Under the pieces are notes generated by a model. That model did not search any database. It was not told where the DNA came from and was given only the letters and a program-made list of their open reading frames with translations. The position numbers and the translations under genes are program-made. 64,000 bases of DNA from Symbiodinium natans (taxonomy: Eukaryota > Sar > Dinophyceae > Suessiales > Symbiodiniaceae). The stretch is taken from NCBI GenBank assembly GCA_905221605.1, contig CAJNDS010000435.1, positions 341,001 through 405,000 of the forward strand. Direction: 5' to 3'. The first letter of the stretch is position 1. The number at the start of each line of letters is the position of its first letter. This document shows, piece after piece, positions 1-12,182 of the stretch.

Positions 1-9
1 CAGGTGTCA

Positions 10-165
10 CATGCTCCGCGCTGTAGGAAAAGCTGGATTTTTCCGCCAGTCTAATTTCATGAAAACTAATACTACACGCTCCGCACTGTGGGAAAAGCTG
101 GATTTCGCCTCGGGTGTAATTTCATCAAAACTGGTACTACACGCTCCGCGCTGGGGAAAAACCAC
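10..165. repeat. ~65-bp imperfect tandem repeat
   Basis: Three partial copies of a unit with the core ACGCTCCGC(A/G)CTG followed by GGAAAA, then a TAATTTCAT(G/C)AAAACT segment, recur with a spacing of about 65 bp. Related 'ctacacgc' words continue to about 300. It may be the edge of a dispersed element. No coding content is recognised. Confidence 0.7.
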
Positions 166-544
166 AGTGTACTACATGAATGCATAGTTTTTTCAAAACT
201 TTAAGGTTCATGTAATGTTTCTACTTGGAATCAAGGTACTACACGCTGTTTTCCCGCATTTTTTGAGTGTAGTACTCGTGTACAGGTCTGCTACACGCGC
301 TTTCTCAAGGGTTATACGGTTTACCAGTCTTTCAAATACTCAAGTAAGGCCTCACAATCCCCTTCAAGGGCTCCAAAACCTCATCAGGACCTCCCAGAGC
401 CTTTTTTCCAACTTTTGCGGGCTGCCCGTTGGAAAAATCGCTGAAAACGTGGTATCGCGCGGGTCCACATTCAGGACCGACAAACGACGAGAAACATAGG
501 ACGCATCAGAGTACCCCCCCAGTGGCAACCTGAATGGCGCCTAT

Positions 545-1924
545 ATGAACAAGTACAGGCCCACCACCGACCGCTTGCCACGCAGCGGTGCATTTTTATT
601 GTCTTATGTCGGGAGCGGTCCTCACGTCGGGCAAAATTTCGGCGAGCTTCAAAAGTGTGTCTTCTCATCAGAAATCGCACAGTTTTTGGCCCTCATTTTG
701 AGGCCAGAAATTGGGTCCCAAACTGGGTCTGCCGGATTCGAAACTCTTAGAGAAGATCCCATTTCGGGCTTCGCTTTGGTGCCCAAAAATAGGACCCCAG
801 AATGGGCCGTGAAAGATAGTCAGCGGTCGCTTAAGACTGTTGGCAATAGCGTAAAAAACGGAACAAGTGTTGTACATGACAAGCTGAATTGCAACTGCGG
901 GGGCACTCAAACGTGTCCTACGCTTCTTGTGTCTTTCTGGGGTCGGATTTGGCTTCACTTGAGGCACATTCTCCAAACCCCCAGCAAAGGGCCTACCTTG
1001 TCCCAAATCAATAAGTGTTGTCGAAAATCCCCTTTCCCCAATGGCAATGTTGCAACACGTTGGTCATGTCAGACCGACCTTCGGCATCCAACATTGCCAT
1101 TGGGGGCTCGGAGGCACACGCAAGGGTGTGACCGGAGACAAGCATCCTTTTCCAGGCTCTTCAGGCTCCAAGTCCTTGCGATTTCAAGGTGGTTCTCAAG
1201 GTCGGGCTGCGCTGCTTATGCGTTCTGCAGACTCTGCATGACACTGCAGCAACCTGCAGACCCTGCAGACCTGCAGCAAGCATGCGGAACGAGCCAGCTG
1301 GGAAAGACTCCTGCAGTGGACCTTGCAACCATTTCTTTTGGGCCTTCTCAAGGGTCAAGCGATAAATCTCATGGGCAATTTTATCAACGGGAGTGGCTTG
1401 AAGTTCCAGATGGCTTGCCAACTTCAGCGGAAGACTTGCGAACCTTGGCAGGGGTGAGTAGCAAAGGTGCTTTGTGGCATGACATTAAACACGGCAAGGT
1501 AAAGGATTTGCACTCTTGCGCTCTAAGAGTCCACTTTCAAAGCACCTCTGTGCGACGACGAGTGACGGACGCACAGCTTTGCGCACGTCTGCAACATAAA
1601 TTCTTTAGGTGTCTTGAAGCAATCTGCGAAAAACACGCTGAACCTTTGCAGAAGCCACTTGGCTACAGGGCCGTCAGAGCAGTGTCATTGTGCACAAACT
1701 CCACCAGTGCCACAGAAAAGTTGACAAATTTTAAATGTTACAAAGGGTGCAACCTTGAAGCTGGAAGTAGTTTGAGACAAGTCCAATTTTGGTTCGCCAG
1801 TTGGCCAATGTCTTATCATGCCCAGGCAGCTGAAACCTGCACGAAGAACGCCACCACTGGCAACTTGCAAGCGCCGCCAAGGAGTTACAACCTGAGGAGC
1901 TGGCCGCACCACCTGGACTCTTGA
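545..1924 (+). CDS. 459-codon open frame, unknown function, possibly non-genic
   Basis: An ATG-initiated frame stays open for 1,380 bp, long for chance at this base composition. The predicted protein shows no domain, signal peptide or membrane segment I recognise; it is rich in Ser, Arg, Gln and Cys and has no repeated architecture. It contains a CTGCAG-rich stretch (about 1230-1290) and the inverted repeat at 1036-1105, which argues for repetitive or element-derived DNA rather than a conserved gene. It lies upstream of a retrotransposon pol remnant on the same strand and could be a decayed part of that element, but nothing in the residues shows this. Treat as hypothetical. Confidence 0.25.
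   Translation: MNKYRPTTDRLPRSGAFLLSYVGSGPHVGQNFGELQKCVFSSEIAQFLALILRPEIGSQTGSAGFETLREDPISGFALVPKNRTPEWAVKDSQRSLKTVGNSVKNGTSVVHDKLNCNCGGTQTCPTLLVSFWGRIWLHLRHILQTPSKGPTLSQINKCCRKSPFPNGNVATRWSCQTDLRHPTLPLGARRHTQGCDRRQASFSRLFRLQVLAISRWFSRSGCAAYAFCRLCMTLQQPADPADLQQACGTSQLGKTPAVDLATISFGPSQGSSDKSHGQFYQREWLEVPDGLPTSAEDLRTLAGVSSKGALWHDIKHGKVKDLHSCALRVHFQSTSVRRRVTDAQLCARLQHKFFRCLEAICEKHAEPLQKPLGYRAVRAVSLCTNSTSATEKLTNFKCYKGCNLEAGSSLRQVQFWFASWPMSYHAQAAETCTKNATTGNLQAPPRSYNLRSWPHHLDS
1036..1105. repeat. Inverted repeat, 17-bp perfect arms
   Basis: CCCCAATGGCAATGTTG at 1036-1052 is the exact reverse complement of 1089-1105, with a 36-base loop. It can form a stable hairpin in RNA or ssDNA. Its role is unknown. 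Confidence 0.8.
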
Positions 1925-2595
1925 CAATGATTTTACCTCCAGTAAAATTAGAAATGCCTGAACAAGGTTTGGCCAATGACATGATTGTTACGCAAATCAA
2001 CATGCACATGGTCCGCACGTTCAAGAAAATGCTAATTGTTGCAAAATGAAGCCGGTTCAGTAAGCTTACAAAGGAAGCAAGAAGTTTACAAACCTTGGGG
2101 GAATTGTGACTCTGGAACCTTCAAGCCTTTTTGTGACAAGGGAAAATGGACTCTGTGTAAATGCAGGAAAATGCAGTAATTAAAGACTGGAAGCCATGTG
2201 GGTGGAAAAAAGGAAGGCAGGAGGTTTTGTAGGCTTGCTGTGGGGTCTGTAGGGGCGGCGTGCGACAGGGTCTGCAGGTTGCCCGCAGACGCTGCTGGCC
2301 TGTAGAACGTTTCAAAGTCAATCAGACCAGCTAAGGCAATGGCACGGTGGTCGATCAAGTCTCATCGACGACTACACAGAAACTCAGGTGAACCTGACTA
2401 ACTCCAGTGACAAGAGCATTGATCCGCACAGCATCGACGTCATTGCTTGCGGCATTTGTGCACATTCTCGTTTGCTCTGCTGCCTCGAGCCCTGAGGACT
2501 TTGTTTGCTCGAACAATAGACCTTAGAAAGACTACAAACAACTCCCATTTTGCCGCTTCACTCCCAGATGCTGACCTTTGCGCATATAATCCCGT

Positions 2596-3640
2596 TTGCA
2601 AGGCTCCTGCAGCTTATCGCACTCTCGTGTGACCCTTCGAGGCGTTGGGCCGCGACGAATCGGAGCACCTTCATTTGGGTGCAGCGCTCTGTTTGCTTGG
2701 TTGGGAAACCTCGTCAGACAAAGATGCAGGTTTCAGTTGCCTCGCGTTCTAGGCGTAGTAGTCTCCTTTCGTGACATAAAGGCTGGTCTTCTGTCGGTAA
2801 GCAACACCGAACATCGCAAGAAGAACGTTGCCGCGCTGATCGACAAGATGGTCAATACAGGCTCGGCCAGCGCGCATGAAGTGGCCATGCTGCGTGGTCG
2901 TTTGATGTTCGCCGACAATCAAGTCTTTGGTCGGCGGTCTCGGCAGTGCTTCTTCACTCTCACTCGTGCCAGTGCTCGAAAGAAACAGGTTGCTGTGAAA
3001 GGCGATATCCTTCATGCCTTGCTGTTTCTTCGTGACAGAGTCCTCCTGGCAGAGCCTCGACGCATAGAGGCGAAAGTGAGGAAGAAGCTGTGCATTTTCA
3101 CAGATGTTTCTCACGAGGCCGAAGGAGGCGGACTTGGAGGCATCATCTGGTCAGATCTTGGAGTGGTTCTCTGAGTGGTTGTCAGGCGAGGACCTTGTTC
3201 CGTTCGGAAGCCAAGACAAAGAAGGAATCATATACGAGCTCGAACTTTTTGCCGCCATTCGTGGTGCTAAAGACCTTCTCAGGAATACTCGGCACCACGA
3301 TGTGGTTCTCTTCTGCGACAATGAAGCTGCTCTTGCGTGCCTAATCGGCGGGCGCGCCGATGGTGAAGTGGCTGCTGCACTTCTTTCCAAGCTCATAGAA
3401 CTGGAAGAGTCCCATGACATATGCTTCTGGTTCGAATGGGTTGCCAGTCAGTGCAACCCCGCCGATGCCCCTTTGTGCGCAACCTCCCAAGTGCAGCCAG
3501 AACTCGACTCCGCTCACTCAAGCCTTGATGCAGCTGTACCTGTTCGAGGGGTGTGGAGGTCCAGACTTGTTCAAAGGCTCTCGCCTGGACGGTCTGGGAT
3601 TCTTCGTTACTCAAGCATGGACGCCTTCGCCCCTCAGTGA
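2596..3640 (+). pseudogene. Retrotransposon pol remnant: RT C-terminal region + RNase H, frameshifted
   Basis: Two overlapping frames (2596-3174 and 3104-3640) together encode the end of a reverse transcriptase and an RNase H fold. The first frame carries FQLPRVLGVVVSFRD, a basic helical stretch, and the RNase H strand CIFTDVS...GGLGGIIW. The second carries YELELFAA, FCDNEAALACLI and NPADAP. The four acidic RNase H residues are all present (D of FTD, E of YELEL, D of FCDN, D of NPAD), but they lie in two frames; the shift is near 3155-3165. The RT palm with its catalytic YxDD motif is not visible upstream, so this is a 5'-truncated, inactive fragment. The layout resembles DIRS/LTR-type pol of dinoflagellates. 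The exact superfamily cannot be decided here. Confidence 0.75.
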
Positions 3641-3871
3641 AAAATGGACAGCAAGAGCGTTGGTCGAATTCTTATTTCCTTATCGGCAATCCTTGAAGTC
3701 TCTCTGGAGCTCACACTTGAGCACAAATTTGCTTAATGTCCCACTATATAAGGTCTCTAGGGCGTGTTTGTATGCGTTGCCCTAAGCATATGAAACATCC
3801 TTTGAGAATACATATAAGTTTTTGAGATTTCATTTATATATGCGAGCATGTAGCAGCTGTGGGAAATAAGA
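3548..3871 (+). repeat. Retroelement 3' tail, copy 1 (324 bp)
   Basis: This begins in the last codons after the RNase H remnant and ends at GGGAAATAAGA. It is 324 bp and about 98% identical to 4117-4440; I count five substitutions and no indels (offset 569). It includes a possible C-terminal coding frame (motif LDGLGFFVTQAWTPSP) and a TATA-like 'ccactatataagg'. Confidence 0.9.
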
Positions 3872-4116
3872 CGGAACTCACCGAAGGTGATGAAGTTTTA
3901 TTTTCAAAGGCTGTGTTTTGAAATTACATTGGTAATTTCAACATGCGAGTTTTACTTTGATTTCTTCCCTTGCTTCATGCCTTCATGTCACAGTTGAAAA
4001 GTGAAGATGCATGGCAATCTTTGGGCCCAGGGTGGGAGGTGGGTTTTCCCCTTACTCCGAATCCTCTCGAGGAATTTTGTTTGCCCGCCCGCCCATTCCC
4101 TTTTTAACGTGAAGTC

Positions 4117-4440
4117 GGGGTGTGGAGGTCCAGACTTGTTCAAAGGCTCTCGCCTGGACGGTCTGGGATTCTTCGTTACTCAGGCATGGACGCCTTCGCC
4201 CCTCAGTGAAAAATGGACAGCAAGAGCGTTGGTCGAATTCTTATTTCCTTATCGGCAATCCTTGAAGTCTCTCTGGAGCTCACACTTGAGCACAAATTTG
4301 CTTAGTGTCCCACTATATAAGGTCTCTAGGGCGTGTTTGTATGCGTTGCCCTAAGCATATGAAACATCCTTTGAGAATACATATAAATTTTTGAGATTTC
4401 ATTTATATATACGAGCATGTAGCAGCTCTGGGAAATAAGA
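4117..4440 (+). repeat. Retroelement 3' tail, copy 2 (324 bp)
   Basis: Near-identical copy of 3548-3871, separated from it by 245 bp. The 245-bp spacer has no pol coding. The pair could be LTR-like ends, a recent segmental duplication, or insertion of a 5'-truncated second copy. No clear target-site duplication was found. Confidence 0.9.
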
Positions 4441-4877
4441 GGTCTTGCTGTGACTAGAGGCGCTAAGCTCGGACTCCCTGCAGTTCCCCCACCTGCCACG
4501 GGTCGCCAGGAGAAGGCGGCCGACCTCTTTTTGTGACGAGCGAAGCGAAATCGGCCAGCATTCACGCAACATCAGATGTTTCTGTTTCTTGAACCCAAGC
4601 TCTGACCCTTAAACCTTAAACAATCCCTCAGCTGCGAAAGTGTAACGCGCACGCAGCACTTCATTCGCAGCAAGGCCTGGAAACTCTGCAGATTTTTTCT
4701 TCTTGTCGGTAGTTTGACTTTGCTTGTCATGACGATGATCGTCGGTGCTAGGGGCCTCCGTTGTCATGACGGGCATGTCTGACACATCACAGTCACAGTA
4801 GCTTGCCAGGTTTTTGCAGCATTTTGGCGCAGATCACAGCCGTTTTCTGTAGCAGATCATCGGCCCCTGGCCCTGCA
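4441..4877. promoter_or_regulatory. Upstream region of gene 1 with candidate trans-splice acceptors
   Basis: No gene is seen here. Immediately upstream of the gene 1 ATG are AG dinucleotides after pyrimidine-rich tracts (for example the CCGTTTTCTGTAGCAG segment near 4840-4856) that could accept a spliced leader. At 4816-4832 the word GCAGCATTTTGGCGCAG partly resembles the dinoflagellate spliced leader and could be a decayed relict. Confidence 0.3.
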
Positions 4878-7056
4878 ATGTGGCTCTTGGGATGTTTTGG
4901 GCTCTTGCCCTTCGTGGCAGCAGACACATGGTGGACCTCCGCATCATGGTCCTACACCTACTTGAAGACCCCTGGCTCGCGTGATGACGTCGTGTGTGAT
5001 CAGTGCGTCATCGAGTTTGGTGGCAACTTGGTTGTGGGAGGCTCCCAGGGGATAGACGGCGTCAGTTACGATCGTGACAGTTTCAATGGCTTCCTATGCA
5101 GAGTGTCAGAGCCGATCAGTGCGCCCAGCACTTGGATGTACTCTGACATGACACGCTTCGACTGGGATTTGGAGCCTAAATCCCGGACCTCCTGGAAGAA
5201 AAGCCACATGACCGGGCTCGGCAAGACCCAATCGCATATCATCCTCGTAGGCTACACCTACGGCGACATGGAAGATTTCGGGACGAATCTTGGGGCCCCA
5301 AGCACATTCCACACACAGGACTTTTCAGATGCTGTCATCATGGCTTACACATCTGCTGGCATCCTCGCTTGGGGACGCCAAGTGGGCACCACCTACAACG
5401 ACTTCTTTGGTGCCGTGTCAGTGAGTCCCAACAATGAAATCTACGCGGCAGGATCCACAGCGGGGGATGTAGCAGGCCAGGTTGGCGCAGATGATATCTT
5501 CTTCTACCGGTACAGTTCAAGTGGGGACCTTATCAACAAGTATCAGCTGGGAACCACTGGAAATGATTATGTCTACAGTTTGTGGCACCATGGATCAAAC
5601 GAGTTGTATTTGGGCGGCAAGACGGACGGGACCTGGCCGTCGAAAAGCAACGCAGGAGGTTCTGATGTTCTCCTGATCAAGTTCAACGCAGACCTCGAGG
5701 AGACGTGGTCTGCACAACGCGGGAGTTCAGCAGACGACGACTGTGCTGTGGTGCACGTGAGCAAGGCCAATGGGGATGCATATGTGGTCGGCAACACTAA
5801 AGGGTCCATCGATGGTCAGACCTATTTCGGTGGCAATGACTTCTTTCTCATGAAGTTCGATGTCAATGGCAACTGGAAGTGGACACGGCAACATGGCAGC
5901 AGCAGCGATGAGACCGTCCATGGGCTCTGGGTCAAGTATACCACAACCCCTCACCGCATCCTGCTAGCGGGCACCACGGCGTTTAACACCGGCTTCGATG
6001 GAGCTACCCCTCTGGGAAACACTGATGCTTTTGTCGTGGAATACGAGGACCTCTCAAGCACCGTGTCGCCGACCCATGTCTCGACCGAGTTCATCGGGAG
6101 TGATAGACTTGATGAGGGCAAAGGATTCGTTGAGAGGTCCAACGGTGACATTTACTTGGTTGGAGGCACGGAGTTTGACCCACAGGATACAAACTCATAC
6201 GGAGAGCTGGATGCGTTCGTGCAGTTGCTCACGACAACTACGACCACAGAGACGTCAACAAGCATGACTCAGACAACGCTGAGTTCAACCAGCCAAACGC
6301 TGACCTCCTCATCGGCGACATCCGTGACAGATACTTCATCAACCGCGACATATACGTCTGTCACGATATCGACCAGCTCGACTTCGAGCTCCATCACCGA
6401 GACGTCAAGTACGGGCACTTCGTCAACACAAACTACCTCCACGAAGACTACGTCGACGGGAACAAGCGTAACCTCCACAAGCACGACTGCATCGTCAAGT
6501 TCAAGCACCACGTCCACGACTACATCCGAAACATCATCGACAAGTAGCAGCTCCTCGACAACGATATCCCTGACAACGACTTCGTCCACCAGCACCACGG
6601 CGACTTCAAGCAGCACTGGGTCTACGACGACGTCTACACAAAGCAGCTCCTCGACAACGACATCGTCCACCAGCGCCACGGCGACTTCAAGCAGCACCGT
6701 ATCTACGACGACGTCAACGCAAAGCAGTTCCACGACGACGACATCCAGCATATCCACTACATCGGTTACCCGAAGCAGCTCCACGACTGCGACATCCTCC
6801 AGCAGCAGCACGTCGTCTACCAGCTCCAGTTCTTCAACGTCCCTCACAAACACATCAACGACAACCTCAAGTTTCACATCGTCCACCACCACATCCACCT
6901 CAACTTTTTCAACTACCACCAAGACGTCCACCCTGACGTCGACCTTGTCATCAACCACATCCTCGACCACGGCGTCTGTCACCGCAGATCCGAATGCGGC
7001 CCCACCAACGGCCCCACCAGTCGTCCCTTGCAGTGGAGGGCTTCCCTCAGGTCCAG
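4878..7056 (+). CDS. Gene 1 exon 1: signal peptide, beta-propeller repeats, Ser/Thr stalk
   Basis: The propeller-type repeats show recurrent GADDIFFYRYSSSGD, GGSDVLLIKFNADL and GGNDFFLMKFDVNGNW motifs followed by W/G-rich turns, typical of SBBP-like beta-propeller repeats. The exon ends at CCAG|GTGGGG (phase 1) inside the first sushi module (CSGGLPSG). In the stalk (6235-6990) the antisense strand is also open (an Asp/Val-rich shadow frame); that is a by-product of the low-complexity sequence. Confidence 0.85.
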
Positions 7057-10000
7057 GTGGGGGAGTCTTAAAGTGAGGGCTCTCAGCTGAGGTTCTTCTA
7101 GTCAGCCTTCTGCTTGTATCGTGCTAGGATCGCGTTGCCCTTGTGTAGCTTTACACTAGGGTCCCCTGCTATCGGAAGCTCAGAGGTGTGGTGGTGAGCG
7201 ATTGTTTCGGGAAGGTCTCGGGGGAGACATGCACGGCGACGTGCGACGCCGGCTTCGAAGGTGGCCCGGCAGAGTTTGTTTGCAGCTTCTCGGGCATCTT
7301 CGCTGGTCCGACTCTATCCTGCTCGCCGGCTACGTGCCCGAGCTCATCCTTGCCGGGAGGTTTCGACATCAGCGATTGCGGAAGCACCGAGCTCGACTCC
7401 TTCTGCTTCGTTCGCTGCCCTGCAGGCTTCCTGAGTGCCGAGTCCATCTTCACTTGCCTGGGCACTGGGAACTTCTCCGGCACGGTTCCGACCTGTGCGC
7501 CGATTCAGTGCAGTATGGACGCCTTGCCACAGGACTCGAGCCTCAACGTCACGAGCTGCATTGGCACCACCGCTGGCAACAGCTGCGAAGTGAGCTGCAA
7601 CTTCGGCCACGACGGCCAAGGAGGAGCCTACGCTTGCCAAGACACCGCACTCTTCCAGGTTCTGACCACGCCAAGCTGCGCTCGCAAGGAGTGCCCTGTG
7701 CCCAGTGCCCTGTCCTCCAGTGCCTTCGCAACAGACTGCCCAGGGAAGCTGCATGGGCAGACGTGTGTGGCCGCGTGCAGGGCCGGGCACTCAGGAGTTC
7801 CCACAGAATTTCTCTGCGAGAACGGGCTGCTGATCGGGCAGATGCCAGCGTGTGCAGCGCTGCCATGCACTCTTTCGGGAATCTCCATGGGCCCGGGGCT
7901 GAACACCTCTGCATGCGAAGGGACGACCACTGGGAGCAGCTGTGCCTTGCAATGCAGCTTTGGATTCCAGGGGGTCGGAGACCCCACCATGACTTGCCAA
8001 AGTGATGGGACCTTCTTGCAGGCTAGCAGCCCCTTCCGATGTGAGCCGAGTGTTTGCGGCAACCTCTCGGACCATGCTCCTTTCTCGCTTCCAAGATTCC
8101 TGCACACTTGTGAAGAGAAGAGCTTCGGCCAGACTTGCTCGGTGACTTGCGGGACGGGTTGGGACTTGCAGGGCAATGCGACCGTGATGCTCTGCCAAAC
8201 CGGCTACGTGGAGGCCCTGACCTTGCTGCCTGCTGGCGGCTCTCTAGCGCCCACCTGTGCGGCCAGGGAGTGCAGGGCGGGGCTGCCAGGCTTGCGAGGT
8301 GTCGTCCACGACTGTGTGGGCAAGACCACGCTGCAGAGCTGCACGGTGGAGCCTGCGCTGGGCTTCATCGCTCTTGAAGGCTCCAGGAACTCCAGCACCC
8401 TACACTGCGGCATCGATGGAGAGTTCAAAGGATCCCTACCCAGCATCCAGGCCGCTGTGTGCCAAACTCCGTCCTTCGGTTTGGGGGTCAGCAGCACCTG
8501 TGAGAACAAGAGCATCGGGGCGGAGTGCTGGGCCTATTGCTTGGCAGGCTACACGGGGAGCCCGCAGCCCTATCATTGCGTGGCGAACAGCACCCTGGGC
8601 GTTGTTCGTGTGGAGCCTTTGGCGCAAGATGTCCTTTGCACTGCCAGTGCCAGGCGTTTGACCGCTGCTTCCGGCTGTGCTACCTCGGCTGCCGAGACGG
8701 TAGGCTTGCAAGCTGCGGAGTTCGAGCACAGCTGCTCATCGATGGCGCACGAAGACGTGTGCATCAGCCATTGCAGCCTGGGCTGGTCGTTGACCGGCAA
8801 TGCTTCAGTGCTTCAGTGCAAAGACGGACGCCTTGATGGCAACATTCCGCAGTGTGACCCCGTGCCCTGCAACTACAACTTGCCGAACAGCATCGGAGCA
8901 AAGCACAACTGCAGCGGCATCGCCACTGGCGGTACGTGTGTTGCAACCTGTTCAGCGGAGGGCTTCACTTTCGCTTCTGGGTTCGGGGCAGAGACTTTTG
9001 AATGTCTCCCCACAGGTGAGTTTCAAGGGCAAAGTCCAAGCTGTGTCCCAGCTGCGTGCCGTGACTTGACGCTGGCATCCCGCTTCGAGCACCACTGCCG
9101 GAACATGGTCTATGGAGACTCCTGCAGCGTCACTTGTGCTGCTGGGTTCTGTTTAGAGAAGTTGATTTCACTGGAGAACATAGTATGATTGTCAGCATTC
9201 TTCGTGCTATCATGTGTTCACGTGTTTTTATGGTTCTAATTTCCGGAACCGGCCCTAAACCCCATTACGGTAGCCCAGACCCAGTTCCTGAACTCAGGCT
9301 GAGGGCTTCTCCCTGGTGGGCGCTGCCGCCGAGTTCCGGTGCTCGGCCAGCGGAGACATCGAAGGCACGGAGCCTCGGTGCGATCCGAAGCGCTGCGTCA
9401 ACTCCGTCCCCGAGGGCTTCGATTCCGACTGCGATGGCATCACCACGGGCTCCAGCTGCAACGTGAGCTGCGTCTTGGGCATGGTCCCCAACTCTGCGCA
9501 GCTAGTTTGCCACCTCATGGGCGTGCTCGTTGGCCCGCTGCCGACCTGCATCCCGGACCTTTGCCCTCAAGCTCCGTCCCTCCAGAGGCCGTCGCTTGCC
9601 CACGATTGCCAGGACGTGGCCTTTGGGCGGAGTTGCTCCGTCTTCTGCGCGGAGGGCTACAAGCTGACCTCGGGAAGCGTAGGGGAGGTCTGGGACTGCG
9701 TCCTTGGCTCTGGGCTCTGGGAGCTCAGGCTCTCGGGCAGCTTGCCCAGCTGTGAGGCGCTCACCTGCTCCATGGACTTACCCTCTAGTCAGGCTGTTCA
9801 GGATAACTGCACGGACGGTTTGCCAGTGGGCTCAGAGTGTATGCAGACGTGCAGCCCGGGATTCAAGGCTGCAGAACCTGAAGCTTCCAGTGCCACCTTC
9901 ACCTGCATGGTGGACCTCAGCCTTGACGCAGGCCAACGACCGCAATGCGCGCCGGTGGAATGTAATGGCACCATCAGCATTCCAAATCTGGAGCACTCCT

Positions 10001-12129
10001 GCGGGGGCGTCACCGCTGGTGGTACTTGCTTTGCCTTCTGCCGAAACGGCTTTGCCAGCACGCCAGGCGTGGTGCAATGGACCTGTTCAGGCTCCGGTAG
10101 TGCCGAACCAATTGTTGACACGAACCTTCCAATCGTCGACGGATACGTTCTCAGAGGCGATGTTCCTGAATGCATTCCCAAGAAGTGCAGATACAACATC
10201 CCCCTGGGAACGGAGTATTCGCACAACTGCCACAACATCTCCACCGATGGCACTTGCGAGGTCAGCTGCTCCTTCGGATGGCTTGGCGATCCTGCTGCTT
10301 CAGCGGGGTTTAGAAACAACTTCTTCTGTTGGATCTGTGAACAAAACCGCCGTAGAAAGGTGTCTCAAGAATCCTCAATCCCGAACCCTTCTCCCTATAA
10401 AGCCCATGTTGAATTGTAGAACCTTCTGAACCCTTACAGAAATCCAAAAGAGGCCTTAAAGCCCCAAAGCCTTACAAGGCATCCCTGTCCTGCAGCCCCA
10501 CTGGCGCTTTGACTGGAGACCTGCCAAGCTGCTCCCCGACCACCCTGACGGTCACCACAACTGCCACCGCCACCACCAGCGCCTGTTCCAAGAATGTGAA
10601 ACACTTTGGTTCCTGGTAACCCATACACTCATACCGTGGGTTACTACGCGGCCAAGCTTTGATTCCCCTAGATTGCAAATCCTTAAACTCCATCTCCCCA
10701 AGTTCCAACTCCCGAACAAGATCTGGTAGAATGTCAGAAGCAGGATTCTGTCAGGGATCCTTAAGCAAGCCCAGAGAGAATCGGGAGTTATGTATCACCG
10801 TACAGAGCCCTACAAACAAAAATAGAACCTTGAAGAAGATGTGGAAGAAGGCCTTGAGCCCTCCCCCCAAACCCTAAACCCTAAACCCTAAACCCTAAAC
10901 CCTAAACCCTAAACCCTAAACCCTAAACCCTAAACCCTAAACCCTAAACCCTAAACCCTAAACCCTAAACCCTAAACCCTAAACCCTAAACCCTAAACCC
11001 TAAACCCTAAACCCTAAACCCTCCAAGAAGACCTGGCAGAAGGCACCTTCTGGTCCGGTACGGTGCGGCTCCGTGGCTTCCTGGACTTTCAGCTCAATCC
11101 CTCAGAGGGCCGCCGATTGCAAGGAGCGGAGCTCTTTTAAGCTTCGGATTTTTAGGGTTTTAGGGTTTAGGGTTCTAAGTTCTAAGGTTTGGGGTTTAGG
11201 GTTTAAGGTTTCGGTTTTCGGAATTTCGGCTACAAGGAGCAGAGCTCTTTGCCGCGGATGTCACGGCCCGGGAAGCCCTGGCGGCAGCCCTGGCGCAGGT
11301 CCAGGGGCTTTTGATGTTTCGAAGGGTTGTCGAAGCCCCCAAAAACCCGGACGCCTACACCCCCAGAAACAGGAAGGGCCCTTCTTGAGGTTCTTTCTGG
11401 TCTCTTGAAGTCTTTCGGGCTCAGTTTCAGAGGTGCTGGAGGTGGAGGCGTCCACTGTGCACCTGGAGCTGCGCGCCGAAGGCGACCTTGTTCGCGCGCG
11501 CTACGCCGCGAGCCGGCCCCTGGGAACGCATCACGTATTCCAGAAGCCTGTAGCATGGCACAGACACTATTCCTTTGCGCTCCTTATGACAAGTATACTG
11601 AGTATACTACATCACACCGAGGCGCCTGGTTCTAATAATCAAAGCCATAGGAGTAGGGTGTTTTGGATTGACAGATATTGTTTGTAGCATACTTATCGAA
11701 GGGGACATTATACAGGGCAATTATAGGTAGCTCTACCCCTTTACGAGGCAGAAGGCTGTTGAAGCCTGCGCGATTAGTCTTAGTGTTGTTGGTTTCCTCA
11801 TGTCATGGAGATATTCGTTGCTTTGTGTACTCGGCTATCGCCATAAGCTCTAGAAGCTCGGGCCGCCCAGGCCCAAAGAGCAGGACCCTTATGCTCAGGA
11901 CCCCCGAGATAGCCACCAAACTTCAGGGGGTCCTCTGTTATTGATGGTAAAGCATAATTTGTGCTTGGGCGCTTGTTTCTGAACTCTCTGTAGTATACTA
12001 TACCCCCAAACCCTGTTCAATTTTGCAAAGGCCCCTATGCAAAATCTGCCAAGTAAGACCCTTATAGAGAGGAACGCTTTATAGAAACCCTATTCTAGTT
12101 AGAACCAGGCCCATGGCTATTATCCTCAA

Positions 12130-12182
<53 letters not shown>

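Noticed and set aside
6269-6982. 237-codon minus-strand frame rich in Asp/Val/Glu
   Set aside because: Antisense shadow of the Ser/Thr stalk of gene 1; caused by codon complementarity in low-complexity DNA.
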